A stretch of 64,000 nucleotides of DNA from Paenirhizobium selenitireducens ATCC BAA-1503 (GTDB lineage: Bacteria; Pseudomonadota; Alphaproteobacteria; Rhizobiales; Rhizobiaceae), in contig NZ_JAEG01000001.1 in assembly GCF_000518785.1 (NCBI RefSeq), forward strand, positions 806,001 through 870,000. Direction: 5' to 3'. Below, in pieces: positions 27,691-37,741 of this stretch. Under the pieces are notes generated by a model. It was not told where the DNA came from. It did no database searches and saw only the letters and a list, made by a program, of their open reading frames with translations. Both the position numbers and the translations under genes were made by a program. Numbering within the stretch: the first letter of the stretch is position 1; every line of letters starts with the position of its first letter.

Positions 27691-28158
27691 ATGCCATCCC
27701 CGAAACTGCATTTCGAAGACTTCCATATCGGAAGGGTGTTCGAGCTTGGACCGAAGACCGTCGATGCCGCTGAAATTATTGAATTCGCAACGGAATTCGA
27801 TCCGCAACCAATGCATCTCTCGGAACAGGCCGGCAAGGCCAGTATCCTCGGCGGGCTCAGCGCATCCGGTTGGCACACCAGCAGCATGTTCATGCGGATG
27901 ATGATTGATTCCTACCTGCTCTCGTCCGTTTCGGAGGGCGCACCCGGCATTGACGTGATGGAGTGGAAGAAGCCGGTTCTCGCCGGCGACACCCTGAAGG
28001 GTCGCTCAACGGTCACGGCTGCGCGCACCATGCGCTCGCGCCCGCATATCGGCATCGTCACCTTCAGCCATGAACTGGAGAATCAGCGCGGCGAGACGGT
28101 CCTGCACTCCGAAAACGCCATCATGTTCCGCAGCCGCGGCGAGGAGAATGCCGCGTGA
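27691..28158 (+). CDS. MaoC-family dehydratase (first of pair)
   Basis: 155-residue hot-dog-fold protein with the hydratase-2 motif FDPQPMHLSEQAG, whose Asp and His are the catalytic pair of (R)-specific enoyl-CoA hydratases. The conserved GLSASGWHT and KPVLAGDTL blocks are also seen. Its stop overlaps the next MaoC gene by four bases (GTGA), implying translational coupling and perhaps a heteromer. Likely substrate class is acyl-CoA; specificity unknown. Divergent from the Crp/Fnr gene. Confidence 0.9.
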   Translation: MPSPKLHFEDFHIGRVFELGPKTVDAAEIIEFATEFDPQPMHLSEQAGKASILGGLSASGWHTSSMFMRMMIDSYLLSSVSEGAPGIDVMEWKKPVLAGDTLKGRSTVTAARTMRSRPHIGIVTFSHELENQRGETVLHSENAIMFRSRGEENAA

Positions 28159-28622
28159 AGATGACCGAACTCTACCCCGCCGGCCACAAGGTCGAGACCG
28201 GATCGAAGCTCTTCACGGCAGAAGACATCATCCGCTTCGCGGAAAAATTCGACCCGCAACCCTTCCACACCGATGCCGAGGCGGCGAAGTCCTACGTCTT
28301 TGGCGCGCTCTGCGCCTCGGGCTGGCACACCTGCGCCGGCTGGATGCGCTGCTTCATCGACTTCTGGGGTACCGAGATCCGGCGGCTGAAGACCGAAGGC
28401 ATCGCACCGCCCAAGCTTGGTCCCTCGCCGGGCTTCGAACAGTTGCAATGGCTGAAGCCGGTCTATGCCGGCGACACGATTACCTATAGCCTGACCAGCC
28501 TGGAAAGCCGGCCCCTCGCCTCCCGCCCCGGCCTGATGCTCAACATCGGCCTTGGCGAAGGGGTCAACCAGAACGGGGAAACGGTCCTGCGATTCAGGAC
28601 CAAGATCCTCGAATTCGAATAG
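28155..28622 (+). CDS. MaoC-family dehydratase (second of pair)
   Basis: 155 residues, paralogous to the preceding protein, with the same motif as FDPQPFHTDAEAA and ALCASGWHTCAGW plus KPVYAGDTITY. GTG at the four-base overlap is taken as start; an ATG two codons on is possible. Tandem MaoC pairs of this type are common in rhizobia; whether both subunits keep activity is not known, but both keep the Asp/His pair. Confidence 0.9.
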   Translation: MKMTELYPAGHKVETGSKLFTAEDIIRFAEKFDPQPFHTDAEAAKSYVFGALCASGWHTCAGWMRCFIDFWGTEIRRLKTEGIAPPKLGPSPGFEQLQWLKPVYAGDTITYSLTSLESRPLASRPGLMLNIGLGEGVNQNGETVLRFRTKILEFE

Positions 28623-28634
28623 GAGAAGAGCCCC

Positions 28635-29114
28635 ATGAACCTTCATGATTTCCACGCCGTCGACATCGACGGCAAGGACCGTCCGCTTTCGGACTTTGCC
28701 GGCAAGCTGGTTCTGGTCGTCAACACGGCAAGCGCCTGCGGCCATACCCCGCAATATGCCGGCCTGCAGCACCTGCAGGAGACCTTCGCCGACGACCTCG
28801 TCGTCCTCGGCTTTCCCTGCAACCAGTTCGGCGGTCAGGAGCCGGGCAGCGAAGCGGAGATCAAGGCCTTCTGCGACATCAACTACAAGGTCGGCTTCCC
28901 GCTGTTCGCCAAGGTCGAGGTCAATGGCGAAGGCGCCCATCCGCTGTTCAAGTATCTGACGCATGAAGTGCCCGGCATCCTCGGCACGGAGGCGATCAAG
29001 TGGAACTTCACCAAGTTCCTGGTTGGTCGTGACGGCGAGCCGATTGCCCGCTACGCTCCGGGCACCAAGCCGGAAGACATCGCCGGCGACATCCGCAAGG
29101 CGATCGGGGGCTGA
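28635..29114 (+). CDS. Glutathione peroxidase
   Basis: 159-residue thioredoxin-fold peroxidase. The catalytic tetrad is visible: C35 in TASACGHTPQY (Cys, not selenocysteine), Gln in the FPCNQFGGQEP motif, and Trp/Asn in WNFTKFLV. Bacterial enzymes of this kind often use thioredoxin rather than glutathione. It follows the MaoC pair after 12 bp and is likely in the same transcript. The conserved Cys in FPCNQ could serve as a resolving cysteine. Confidence 0.94.
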   Translation: MNLHDFHAVDIDGKDRPLSDFAGKLVLVVNTASACGHTPQYAGLQHLQETFADDLVVLGFPCNQFGGQEPGSEAEIKAFCDINYKVGFPLFAKVEVNGEGAHPLFKYLTHEVPGILGTEAIKWNFTKFLVGRDGEPIARYAPGTKPEDIAGDIRKAIGG

Positions 29115-29118
29115 TGCG

Positions 29119-29925
29119 ATGCGGTCGCGCGCCAGCGAGTTTCGGCTGTTCCCGACCGCACATCCGGGGCTTGCCGCCGTCGTCGCCCGCTCGGCCCACA
29201 GCTTCCCCCGCCACACCCATGACGAGTTCGGCATCGGCCTGATCGCCCGGGGCGGCCAGATGTCCGCCTCCGGGCGCGGACAGGTCACCGCCGGCGCCGG
29301 TGACATCATCACCGTCAATCCCGGCGAGGTGCATGACGGCGAGCCCCTGCGCGGCGAGGCCCGCGAGTGGCACATGCTCTATCTTTCGCCGGAACGCATG
29401 CAATCTGTGTCCCTCGGCTTCGAAGCGGCGGGGGAGTTCGAGTTCACCGCCCCTGTCTACCGGAACGGCGAACTGGCTCGGACCTTCGCGGCCGCCTTCA
29501 GGCGGCTGGCGCAGGCCGATGTCGCACAGCCGGAACTCGCCACCGACGAGGCGCTGCTGAACCTGTTCGCACCGCTGGTGAGAAAGACGGATCGCCAGGC
29601 ACCGGATCGCCTTCACGCCGGCCTGCGGCGCGCGCGGGTGCGGCTCGATGACGACCCGGCAAGCAACCATTCGCTCGAGGGCCTCGCCGCCGAAGCAGGC
29701 CTCAGCCGCTTCCAGCTGCTCCGTGCCTTCGTCTCCTGGACCGGGCTCACGCCGCATGCCTATCTGATGCAGAAACGGGCAAACCTCGCGAAACAGCTGA
29801 TTGCGGCCGGCCACGGGCTTGCCGCCGCCGCGCTCGAAGCCGGCTACGCCGACCAGAGCCACATGACTCGTGACTTCCGCCGCCGCTATGGCCTCACCCC
29901 GGCCGCCTTCGCCGGCAGCCGATAG
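29119..29925 (+). CDS. AraC-family regulator
   Basis: 268 residues. The N-terminal cupin-type sensor domain (about 20-120) has HTHDEFGIGLIARG and NPGEVHDG; two C-terminal HTH motifs (about 165-265; SLEGLAAEAGLSRFQLLRAF, AALEAGYADQSHMTRDFRRRYGLTP). Its start is the ATG five bases after the peroxidase stop. An exporter of the LysE family follows after 79 bp, the usual target in such AraC-LysE pairs. Confidence 0.92.
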   Translation: MRSRASEFRLFPTAHPGLAAVVARSAHSFPRHTHDEFGIGLIARGGQMSASGRGQVTAGAGDIITVNPGEVHDGEPLRGEAREWHMLYLSPERMQSVSLGFEAAGEFEFTAPVYRNGELARTFAAAFRRLAQADVAQPELATDEALLNLFAPLVRKTDRQAPDRLHAGLRRARVRLDDDPASNHSLEGLAAEAGLSRFQLLRAFVSWTGLTPHAYLMQKRANLAKQLIAAGHGLAAAALEAGYADQSHMTRDFRRRYGLTPAAFAGSR

Positions 29926-30004
29926 TTGGGCTGCAATTCCGTTCAAGACCGGTCCCGGCGACGGCACTAGGCTGTGCCGGAACCCAATCCGAACGGAAGA
30001 GATC

Positions 30005-30616
30005 ATGCTGCTGGAATTCACCCTCACCTCCCTTATCGTCATCGCCACGCCGGGCACGGGCGCGCTCTACACGATCGCCATGGGGCTCTCGCACGGCCGC
30101 GCCACCGCCCTCGTCGCGGCGCTCGGCTGCACCCTCGGCATCGTGCCGCACATGGCGGCCGCCATGCTCGGCCTGGCAGCAGTCCTGGCAACCAACGAGA
30201 CAGCCTTCAACCTGCTGAAATTCGCCGGAGCGCTCTACCTGATCTGGATGGCGATCAGTGTCTGGCGCGATACCAGCCTGCTCACGCCATCGACCGACGA
30301 CAGGCCGCGGTCCGGCCACGAGATCGTCCGCCATGCGGTCCTGATCAATCTGCTCAATCCGAAACTGTCGATCTTCTTCCTGGCGCTGCTGCCGCAGTTC
30401 GTGCACCCCGACCAGCCGCACGCGCTTCTGGCCATGAGCGGCTACAGCATCGCCTTCATGGCAATGACGCTCGTGGTCTTTGCCCTCTACGGCTGGTTTG
30501 CCGCCCTTGCCCGCGATCGCGTGCTGTCGAGCCGCGCGCTCACCAACGCCATCCGCCGGGTCTTCGCCGCGGGCTTCCTGATGCTCGGCGTGAGGCTCGC
30601 CCTCGCCGAGCGTTGA
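30005..30616 (+). CDS. LysE-family amino-acid exporter
   Basis: 203-residue inner-membrane protein with about six helices and the RhtB/LysE family block MGLSHGRATALVAALGCTLG and a conserved NLLNPKLSIFFLALLPQFV. It exports amino acids or analogues; substrate unknown. ATG chosen after GGAAGAG. Likely induced by the AraC regulator immediately upstream. Confidence 0.92.
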   Translation: MLLEFTLTSLIVIATPGTGALYTIAMGLSHGRATALVAALGCTLGIVPHMAAAMLGLAAVLATNETAFNLLKFAGALYLIWMAISVWRDTSLLTPSTDDRPRSGHEIVRHAVLINLLNPKLSIFFLALLPQFVHPDQPHALLAMSGYSIAFMAMTLVVFALYGWFAALARDRVLSSRALTNAIRRVFAAGFLMLGVRLALAER

Positions 30617-30626
30617 CCGTTGGGCC

Positions 30627-31169
30627 TCAGTGGCCCGAAAACTCGACCAGAGTACGCACCTCGACGCCCAGCGCCTCGAGCTTCTGGCGACCGCCAAGAT
30701 CGGGAAGGTCGATGACGAAGCAGGCCGAAACCACATCCGCGCCGAGCTTGCGCAGCAGCTGCACCGCACCGACCGCCGTGCCGCCGGTGGCGATCAGGTC
30801 GTCACACAGGATCACCTTCTCGCCCGGCTCGACGGCGTCGATATGCATCTCCATCTCGTCGACCCCGTATTCGAGGCTGTAGGCGATGCTGACCGTTTCG
30901 TGCGGCAACTTACCCTTCTTGCGGATCGGTACGAAACCGGCCGAGAGCTGATGGGCGAGCGCGCCCCCGAGAATGAAGCCTCGCGCTTCCATGCCCGCCA
31001 CCTTGCCGACCTTCAGACCGGCATAGGGCTGCACCAGTTCATCGACGGCGCGGCGGAATGCGCGCGGATTGCCGAGCAGCGTGGTGATGTCGCGGAAGAT
31101 GATGCCCGGCTTGGGATAGTCGGGAATGGAGCGGATCGAGGAAGCGAGCTCCAGCGCAAAGTTGCTCAT
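30627..31169 (-). CDS. apt: Adenine phosphoribosyltransferase
   Basis: 180-residue purine-salvage enzyme: adenine plus PRPP to AMP. The N-terminal [32 protein letters not shown] and PRPP loop [14 protein letters not shown] are intact. It lies downstream of petC, separated from it by a strong terminator. It converges with the LysE-family gene, ending 10 bp away. Confidence 0.97.
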   Translation of the reverse strand: MSNFALELASSIRSIPDYPKPGIIFRDITTLLGNPRAFRRAVDELVQPYAGLKVGKVAGMEARGFILGGALAHQLSAGFVPIRKKGKLPHETVSIAYSLEYGVDEMEMHIDAVEPGEKVILCDDLIATGGTAVGAVQLLRKLGADVVSACFVIDLPDLGGRQKLEALGVEVRTLVEFSGH

Positions 31170-31236
31170 ATTGGGTCCATTGTCTGGTCGGTGGGAGGAT
31201 GACGCCGGACACTATCAAGTCGGCCAATCCAGACCA

Positions 31237-31266
31237 ACAAAAAAGGCGACCCGAAGGCCGCCTTTT
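31237..31266 (-). terminator. Terminator of the petABC operon
   Basis: 11-bp stem with one mismatch (31241-31251 with 31256-31266), CGAA loop, followed on the minus strand by a run of T. Confidence 0.85.
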
Positions 31267-31293
31267 CCGTTCAAACTCTGTCGCCCGAAAGGC

Positions 31294-32172
31294 TCAGTGT
31301 TCCTTGCTGGCATAGACCGACTTCTTCGTCAGGTAGACGAGCGCGGTGAAGATCACCAGGAACACCATGACCATGAAGCCGGTGCGCTTGCGCTCCTCGA
31401 GATGCGGCTCGGCGGCCCACATCAGGAAGGCGGAAATGTCCTTGGAATACTGGTCAAGCGTCTGCGGGGTGCCGTCGTCATAGGTGACCTGATCGTCGGC
31501 GATCGGCGGTGCCATGGCGAGCGCGGCAGCGCCGGCGAAGTACGGGTTGAAATACGTACCTTCGGCGACGGTGACGCCTTCCGGAGGCTCCTGGTAACCG
31601 GTCAGCAGCGAGTAGATATAATCCGGGCCGCCTTCCTGATACTGCGTGAAGATGTCGAACACGAAGGTCGGGAAGCCACGCTCGACGCCGCGAGCCTTGG
31701 CGAGCAGCGACATGTCCGGCGGAGCCGCACCACCGTTGGCGGCCGCAGCGGCTTCGTCGTTCGGGAACGGCGACGGGAAGTAGTCGGACGGAACGGCCTT
31801 GCGGGTGAACATCTCACCGTCGCCGTTCGGGCCGTCCTGCACTTCATACTCGGCGGCGAATGCCTTGACCTGCTCCTCGGAGTAGCCAAGCTCTTCCAGG
31901 GTGCGGAAGGGCACCAGCTTCATCGAGTGACAGGCCGAGCAGACTTCCTTGTAGATCTTCAGGCCGCGCTGCAACTGGGCCTTGTCGTACTTGCCGAACG
32001 GGCCGGCAAACGACCAGCCGAGATTGTGCGGCTTGAGGATCGGATAGTGGCTGGCAGCCGCGGCATGTTCGACGGCAGCCGCCAGGTCATGGCCTTCTTC
32101 CGCAGCCGCGAGGCTGGAACCGAAACCGGCCATGGCGGCGATCAGCGCGATGCTTGTAACAAGCTTTTTCAT
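31294..32172 (-). CDS. petC: Cytochrome c1 of the bc1 complex
   Basis: 292 residues. Signal peptide to about residue 24, haem c site CSACH (78-82), the sixth-ligand Met region around ALAMAPPIADD, and a C-terminal membrane anchor (GFMVMVFLVIFTALVYL). It passes electrons from the Rieske centre to soluble or membrane cytochrome c in the periplasm. ATG (MKKLVTS) chosen for signal peptide and ribosome site; codons upstream are leader. Third gene of petABC, 24 bp after petB. Confidence 0.96.
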   Translation of the reverse strand: MKKLVTSIALIAAMAGFGSSLAAAEEGHDLAAAVEHAAAASHYPILKPHNLGWSFAGPFGKYDKAQLQRGLKIYKEVCSACHSMKLVPFRTLEELGYSEEQVKAFAAEYEVQDGPNGDGEMFTRKAVPSDYFPSPFPNDEAAAAANGGAAPPDMSLLAKARGVERGFPTFVFDIFTQYQEGGPDYIYSLLTGYQEPPEGVTVAEGTYFNPYFAGAAALAMAPPIADDQVTYDDGTPQTLDQYSKDISAFLMWAAEPHLEERKRTGFMVMVFLVIFTALVYLTKKSVYASKEH

Positions 32173-32196
32173 GTTGTTGATCCCTCTCTCGCGCAC

Positions 32197-33465
32197 TCAG
32201 GCCTGGGTTGCGGCAGATTTGCCGCTTTTTTCGAGAACCGCCTCGGTGATCGAGTTCGGAATGCGGCGCGGGGTTTCGAAGAGACCCAGCAGCGGCATGA
32301 TCACCAGGAAGAAGCCGAAGTAGTAGGCCGTGCCGATCTGCGACAGGATGACGTACAGGCCTTCAGCCGGACGCGAGCCGAGCCAGCCAAGCATGATGGC
32401 ATTGGCGACGAAGATCCAGAAGAACAGCTTGTACCACGGACGGTAGACGGCCGAGCGAACCTTCGACGTGTCGAGCCAGGGCAGGAAGAACAGCACGAGG
32501 ATCGCGCCGAACATGACGAGCACGCCGCCGAGCTTGGAGTCGATGAACAGCACGTTGAAGGTGATGGCGCGCAGCATCGCGTAGAACGGCAGGTAATACC
32601 ATTCCGGAACGATGTGGGCCGGCGTCTTCAGCGGATTGGCCATCGTGTAGTTGTCGGGGTGGCCGAGATAGTTCGGCATGTAGAAGATGAACCAGGCGAA
32701 GACGATCAGGAAGACCGATACGCCGAAGGCATCCTTGAGCGTGGCGTAAGGCGTGAACGGAACGGTATCCGTCTTCGACTTCACTTCGACGCCGGTCGGG
32801 TTGGTCTGACCGGTGACGTGCAGCGCCCAGACGTGCAGGATGACGACGCCGGCGATCATGAACGGCAGCAGGTAGTGCAGTGCGAAGAAGCGGTTCAGCG
32901 TCGGCTGGTCAACGGCGAAGCCGCCGAGCAGGAACTGCTGGATCCATTCGCCGACCAGCGGGAAGGCGGTGAAGAAGCCGGTGATGACGGTCGCGCCCCA
33001 GAAGGACATCTGACCCCAGGGCAGAACATAGCCCATGAAGCCGGTTGCCATCATCAGGAGGTAGATGACCACGCCGAGGATCCAGAGGATTTCGCGCGGT
33101 GCCTTGTACGAGCCGTAATAGAGGCCGCGGGCGATGTGCAGGTAGACGGCGATGAAGAAGAAGGATGCGCCGTTGGCATGCATGTAGCGCAGCAGCCAGC
33201 CGTGGTTCACGTCGCGCATGATCTTCTCGACCGAGAAGAATGCGATGCTGGTGTCGGCGGCATAGTGCATGGCCAGAACGACGCCGGTCAGGATCTGTAC
33301 GATCAGCATCACCGACAGCATGGCGCCGAAGGTGTAGGCATAGTTCAGGTTGCGGGGAACCGGATAGGCGACGAAGCTGTCGTAGATCATGCGCGGCAGC
33401 GGAAGCCGTGCGTCGATCCACTTCTCGAGGCCGCTCGACGGCTGGTAACTGGAATGATCACTCAT
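32197..33465 (-). CDS. petB: Cytochrome b of the bc1 complex
   Basis: 422-residue integral membrane subunit with eight helices, binding two b haems by His pairs in helices B and D ([48 protein letters not shown]). The Qo-site PEWY motif ([13 protein letters not shown]) is intact. It carries out the split oxidation of quinol. Middle gene of petABC. Confidence 0.97.
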   Translation of the reverse strand: MSDHSSYQPSSGLEKWIDARLPLPRMIYDSFVAYPVPRNLNYAYTFGAMLSVMLIVQILTGVVLAMHYAADTSIAFFSVEKIMRDVNHGWLLRYMHANGASFFFIAVYLHIARGLYYGSYKAPREILWILGVVIYLLMMATGFMGYVLPWGQMSFWGATVITGFFTAFPLVGEWIQQFLLGGFAVDQPTLNRFFALHYLLPFMIAGVVILHVWALHVTGQTNPTGVEVKSKTDTVPFTPYATLKDAFGVSVFLIVFAWFIFYMPNYLGHPDNYTMANPLKTPAHIVPEWYYLPFYAMLRAITFNVLFIDSKLGGVLVMFGAILVLFFLPWLDTSKVRSAVYRPWYKLFFWIFVANAIMLGWLGSRPAEGLYVILSQIGTAYYFGFFLVIMPLLGLFETPRRIPNSITEAVLEKSGKSAATQA

Positions 33466-33479
33466 ATTTCTGAATCCCC

Positions 33480-34058
33480 TCAGCCGATCTTGATCACAGT
33501 ATCGGAAACGAATGCAAATGTCGGAACGGGCAGGTTCTGCGGTGCCGGGCCTTTGCGAATACGGCCCGCGGTATCGTAGTGCGAGCCGTGGCAGGGACAG
33601 AACCAGCCACCGAAATCACCGGCCTGACCGAGCGGTACGCAGCCGAGATGGGTGCAGACGCCGATCATCACCAGCCAGTTTTCCTTGCCTTCGCCGGCAG
33701 AGCGGGCGAGGTCCGTTGCTTCAGCGGCGGCATCGCCATTGGCATTGCGGGCGACCGGATCCTTGAGGTCGGCGAGCGCGACGGCCTTGGCCTCTTCGAC
33801 TTCCTTCTCGGTGCGGTTGCGGATGAACACCGGCTTGCCGCGCCACTTGACGGTCAGCGACATGCCGGGCTCGAGTGCCGCAACATCCACTTCGATCGCA
33901 CCGAGTGCGAGTGTGGAGGCGTCCGGGCGCATCTGGTCGATGAACGGCCAGGCAACCGCAACGGCGCCGACCGCACCGGCCATGCCCGTGGTCAGGTAAA
34001 GGAAGTCGCGGCGAGTAGGCTCGCCCAAGGTTTCGCTATTCATCTCGTGCTCGCTCAC
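33480..34058 (-). CDS. petA: Rieske iron-sulfur subunit of the bc1 complex
   Basis: 192 residues. Twin-arginine signal-anchor [14 protein letters not shown], one membrane helix, then the 2Fe-2S domain with CTHLGC and CPCHGSHYD boxes. The GTG start ([10 protein letters not shown]) gives the usual rhizobial length and follows AGAGGAT; an ATG five codons later is possible. First gene of petABC. The regulators petP/petR that control this operon in Rhodobacter lie at 1999-3217. Confidence 0.96.
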   Translation of the reverse strand: MSEHEMNSETLGEPTRRDFLYLTTGMAGAVGAVAVAWPFIDQMRPDASTLALGAIEVDVAALEPGMSLTVKWRGKPVFIRNRTEKEVEEAKAVALADLKDPVARNANGDAAAEATDLARSAGEGKENWLVMIGVCTHLGCVPLGQAGDFGGWFCPCHGSHYDTAGRIRKGPAPQNLPVPTFAFVSDTVIKIG

Positions 34059-34150
34059 GGTCAAACCATCCTCTTCGCAAATTCTGCGACACACCGCATT
34101 GCCGGGCGACGGCGAATCCGCGCGCGGACACGATTGCGCCACAGATTCCC

Positions 34151-34163
34151 CGCCAATTTGGCG
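34151..34163. promoter_or_regulatory. Palindrome in the petA upstream region
   Basis: CGCCAA-T-TTGGCG, perfect 6-bp arms, about 93 bp upstream of petA in the 286-bp divergent region. A candidate operator; factor unknown. Confidence 0.3.
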
Positions 34164-34344
34164 CGTTCTAAGCTTGATATCGGATTATGTCCAGTCTTCA
34201 CAGGGGGATGGGGGCACAATGTCGCGGATTTATTCACGCCTCTCTGCGCGTGGTTCGGACCGTCGGCGGGCATGTTGCAATGCGGTGTAAATTACGGCAT
34301 GGTCGCGCCTTTCAGACCCCGTCCGGGCCCACGGATTTGCACCT

Positions 34345-35292
34345 TTGACAAGAGATCGATTTTCCTCCGCCCTGGGCGTGCTCATCTCTTTCGGCCTCCT
34401 TGTCGTCAGCCTGCGCTATGTCACCGACTTCTGGCTGTTGGCCTTCTTCTTTAGTCTACAGCCGCAGTTGGGGGTGGTCGCGGCACTCGGCGCCCTCGCC
34501 TGCCTCGCACTCCACCGCAGCCCCTTCGGCTACGGCCTGCTGGTCGTGTCACTGCTGCTCTGCGGCCACGCCTTCTGGATGAAGCGTGAATTCCTGCCGG
34601 CATCCAACATTGCCGTTCCGGCCGACGCGACGCGTTTCCGGCTGCTGTCGTTCAACATGCTGGGTGACAACTACGAAAATGTCGGCCGCATCATCGACAT
34701 GGTCAAGGCCTCGGGCGCCGACGTCGCCTATGTGCTCGAATCCGGGCCTCTGCTGCATCACCTTTCGGACCTGTCGGCCACCTATCCCTACCGCATCGGC
34801 TGCGGTGTCCAGATCGAAAACTGCGACCTGATGATCCTGTCGAAATACCCGATCGAGGCTCCAAGCGTCGTCAGCCTGAGCGACATCCGCAGGAACCGCT
34901 TCGCCGTGGCGACGATCCGCGTCGGCGGCCAGGCCATCGAATTCGCCGCGATCCACCTGACCAAGCCGTATTTCGACGATTACCATACCACCGAACTGCG
35001 CCGCGCCGGCGCCATCCTGCGCAAGCGCGGCGGGACGCTGATCATCGGCGGCGACTTCAATTCCGATACGATCGCCCCGGACATGCAGCAGTTTCTGCGA
35101 CGCGGCGACTTGCAGACAGCCGGAATGGAGCCGGCCACCTGGCCCGTCGCAGCAGGCATTTTCGGCATTCCGATCGATCACATCTACATGTCGAAGACCC
35201 TCATCCCGATTTCGCTCACGCGGATCGCGGACGACTACGGCTCCAACCACTATGGCCTGATTGCCGATCTGGCGATTGCGCCGCAGCGCTGA
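34345..35292 (+). CDS. Membrane-anchored endonuclease/exonuclease/phosphatase-family protein
   Basis: 315 residues. Three hydrophobic helices in residues 1-78, then an EEP-fold domain: SFNML, the metal-binding Glu in YVLESGP, HLTKPYF, GGDFNS and the closing SNHYG, where the usual Asp before His is Asn. A TTG start is the only start upstream of the helices; the next Met is at residue 79. Probably a periplasm-facing phosphodiesterase/phosphatase of unknown substrate. Divergent from petABC. Confidence 0.8.
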   Translation: MTRDRFSSALGVLISFGLLVVSLRYVTDFWLLAFFFSLQPQLGVVAALGALACLALHRSPFGYGLLVVSLLLCGHAFWMKREFLPASNIAVPADATRFRLLSFNMLGDNYENVGRIIDMVKASGADVAYVLESGPLLHHLSDLSATYPYRIGCGVQIENCDLMILSKYPIEAPSVVSLSDIRRNRFAVATIRVGGQAIEFAAIHLTKPYFDDYHTTELRRAGAILRKRGGTLIIGGDFNSDTIAPDMQQFLRRGDLQTAGMEPATWPVAAGIFGIPIDHIYMSKTLIPISLTRIADDYGSNHYGLIADLAIAPQR

Positions 35293-35313
35293 GCCGGGCG
35301 AAAGAGATCCCCC

Positions 35314-37212
35314 TCAAGCTGTCGCGGAAGAACCGGCGTCCCTCTCGTCGTCACCATCATGCGTATGCAGGAAGCCGCCGGATTGCCGCGCCCAGAGGTC
35401 GGCATAGAGACCGCCCTTCTCGACGAGCTCGGCATGGGTCCCCTGCTCGATGATCCGGCCCTTGTCCATGACCACGAGACGGTCGAGGGCGGCGATGGTC
35501 GACAGGCGGTGGGCGATGGCCAGCACCGTCTTGCCCTGCATCAGCTTGTCGAGATTGGACTGGATCGCCGCCTCGACCTCCGAATCGAGCGCCGAGGTCG
35601 CCTCGTCGAGCACCAGGATCGGCGCGTCCTTGAGCATGACGCGGGCGATTGCGATACGCTGCCGCTGGCCGCCCGAAAGCTTCACGCCGCGCTCGCCGAC
35701 ATGCGCGTCGAAGCCCTTGCGGCCACGCTGGTCTTCCAGCCGTTCGATGAACTCGAGCGCCTCGGCGCGATCCGCAGCCTTGCTCAGCATGTCTTCCGTC
35801 GCATCCTCGCGGCCGAAGACGATATTGTCGCGGATCGAGCGATGCAGCAGCGCGGTGTCCTGGGTCACCATGCCGATCTGCGACCGCAGGCTCTCCTGGG
35901 TGACGGTCGAAATATCCTGCCCGTCGATCAGGATCCGCCCGCCCTCGACGTCGTAGAAGCGCAGAAGCAGGTTGACCAGCGTCGACTTGCCCGCGCCCGA
36001 ACGTCCGACGATGCCGACCTTCTCGCCGGGGCGGATGGTGAGCGTCAGGTGATCGATCGCCCCCTTCTTGCGGCCGTAGTGGAAGGACACGTCCTCGTAG
36101 CGGATTTCCGGGCTCCGGACCTCGAGTTCGGCAGCGTCCGGCCTGTCGGTCAGTTCGATCGGCTTCGAGATCAATTCCGCCGAGTTCTGGATCGTGCCGA
36201 TATTGCGCATGATGCCGTTGAGCTGCGTCATCATCCGGCCGAGCAGCATGTTGAGCCTGAGCACCAGGCCAAGCGTGAAGGCAACGCCGCCGGCCGTGAT
36301 CGCCCCGGAAAACCAGAGATCGACGGACAAGGTGGCGATCATCAGGATCATCGCACCCGACAGCATGGCAAGCGACGAACGCACCCCGGTCAGGAGCCGG
36401 GCGAACGGCGTCAGCGTCGCCTGGAAACGGTCGAAGCCGGCGCGGATATAGTGGTCGTTTTGCTGCTCGCGCCCGAACAGCTTGAGCGTCTGGATGTTGG
36501 AATAGGAATCGACCATCCGGCCGTTCAGCATCGAGGCGGCCTCCGCGGTATCCTTGGCATGGCGGCGGATGCGCGGCACGAAGATACGCGCCAAAACGAG
36601 GAAAACGGCGATCCACAGCGCAATGATGCCGGCGAGCCGCCAGTCGAGCTGCGCCACCAGCGCCATGGTCGAGGCCGTATAGATCACCATGAACCACACG
36701 ACCTGCAGCAGCGAGGTCAGGAGGTCGCCGGTGGACTGCCCCGCCGACCAGACCTTGGTGACGATGCGGCCGGAAAAATCGTTCTGGAAGAAGGACAGCG
36801 ACTGGCGCGCAACATGGGCATAGGCCTGCCAGCGCACCAGATTGAAGAAGTTGAGAACGATCACCTGCTCCTCGACCAGCGCACCGATCGTGACGACGAT
36901 GAACCGGCCGGCGAGCACGATCAGCGCCATGACGAGCAGTTCGCTGCCATGCGCGGCAAGCAGGCCGTCCCAGCCCGCTTCCTTCGGCACGGTGTCGAGC
37001 AGGTCGACGAGCCGGCCGACGAACCAGAACAGCGCCGCCTCGAGCATGGCGACCGCGCCGCCGAACAGCGCCATCATGACGAAGGGCAGCTTCGCCTGAC
37101 GGACATAGAACCAGACAAAGGCCCAGGTTCCGGACGGCGGCCTGAGGTCGTCGGCGCGGGCAAAGGGTGAGATCCAGTTTTCGAACAGGCGGGCGACGGA
37201 GCGGAAGATCAT
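35314..37212 (-). CDS. ABC exporter, fused permease-ATPase (copy 1)
   Basis: 632 residues: six-helix ABC exporter domain (about 40-330) then an ATPase with Walker A GRSGAGKST, Q-loop, signature LSGGQ, Walker B ILVLDEATSALD and H-loop AHRLST. All catalytic residues are intact, so a homodimeric exporter of the MsbA/MdlB type is expected. It is clearly paralogous to the protein at 40605-42464 (shared blocks such as HVGERGVKLSGGQRQRIAIA). Substrate unknown. Two YdcZ genes lie upstream. Confidence 0.93.
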   Translation of the reverse strand: MIFRSVARLFENWISPFARADDLRPPSGTWAFVWFYVRQAKLPFVMMALFGGAVAMLEAALFWFVGRLVDLLDTVPKEAGWDGLLAAHGSELLVMALIVLAGRFIVVTIGALVEEQVIVLNFFNLVRWQAYAHVARQSLSFFQNDFSGRIVTKVWSAGQSTGDLLTSLLQVVWFMVIYTASTMALVAQLDWRLAGIIALWIAVFLVLARIFVPRIRRHAKDTAEAASMLNGRMVDSYSNIQTLKLFGREQQNDHYIRAGFDRFQATLTPFARLLTGVRSSLAMLSGAMILMIATLSVDLWFSGAITAGGVAFTLGLVLRLNMLLGRMMTQLNGIMRNIGTIQNSAELISKPIELTDRPDAAELEVRSPEIRYEDVSFHYGRKKGAIDHLTLTIRPGEKVGIVGRSGAGKSTLVNLLLRFYDVEGGRILIDGQDISTVTQESLRSQIGMVTQDTALLHRSIRDNIVFGREDATEDMLSKAADRAEALEFIERLEDQRGRKGFDAHVGERGVKLSGGQRQRIAIARVMLKDAPILVLDEATSALDSEVEAAIQSNLDKLMQGKTVLAIAHRLSTIAALDRLVVMDKGRIIEQGTHAELVEKGGLYADLWARQSGGFLHTHDGDDERDAGSSATA

Positions 37213-37318
37213 GCCAAGCGATATAGGCGGATTCCGCTGCGGGGCAAAGAAAATGCGGACGGCAAGGGATTACATTTGCGTCATGCCCGGAATTTCTCCG
37301 ACGGCGTTTTTCGTGCCC

Positions 37319-37741
37319 TCACTTCGAAAAGCGCGTGAGATAGATGCCGAACAGAATGAGCGCCACGCCGGCTGGCTGGCCGACATGGAAAGTGGCGGTG
37401 CCGCGCAGGTAGTCGATCGCCAGCCCGGCGATCATCTGCCCGCCGATGATCAGCAGGGCCGAGCGGGCAGCGCCGATGCGCGGGAAGACATAGGACGAGA
37501 TTGCGACGAACACGGCACCGATCATGCCGCCGGTGAAGGCCCAGCCCGGCACCTGTCCGAGCAGCGCCAGTCCTTGCCGCTCGAAGACGACGACGAAGAC
37601 GGTGAGCAGGGCGAAACCGATGAAATGGTTCCAGAACGAGGCGCGAAACGCCCCGCGGTCCATGGTGAGACGCCCGTTGATCGAGCGGCTCATGCCGACG
37701 GCAGCCCCGCCGGCCAAGGCGATCAGAACAGAGGTCAGCAT
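37319..37741 (-). CDS. YdcZ-family (DUF606) DMT transporter, short half
   Basis: 140 residues, about five membrane helices, with the DUF606 pattern (SRSINGRLT, SFWNHFIGFALL, SYVFPRIGAA). Its ATG overlaps the stop of the preceding YdcZ gene by one base (TGATG), so the two half-size proteins are translated together and probably form a heterodimer like SMR-type pairs. Substrate unknown. Confidence 0.87.
   Translation of the reverse strand: MLTSVLIALAGGAAVGMSRSINGRLTMDRGAFRASFWNHFIGFALLTVFVVVFERQGLALLGQVPGWAFTGGMIGAVFVAISSYVFPRIGAARSALLIIGGQMIAGLAIDYLRGTATFHVGQPAGVALILFGIYLTRFSK

Noticed and set aside
31126..33579. 817-codon open frame on the plus strand opposite petB/petC
   Set aside because: Mirror of highly conserved pet genes on the other strand; composition is His/Arg/Asp-rich junk typical of antisense frames in high-G+C DNA.
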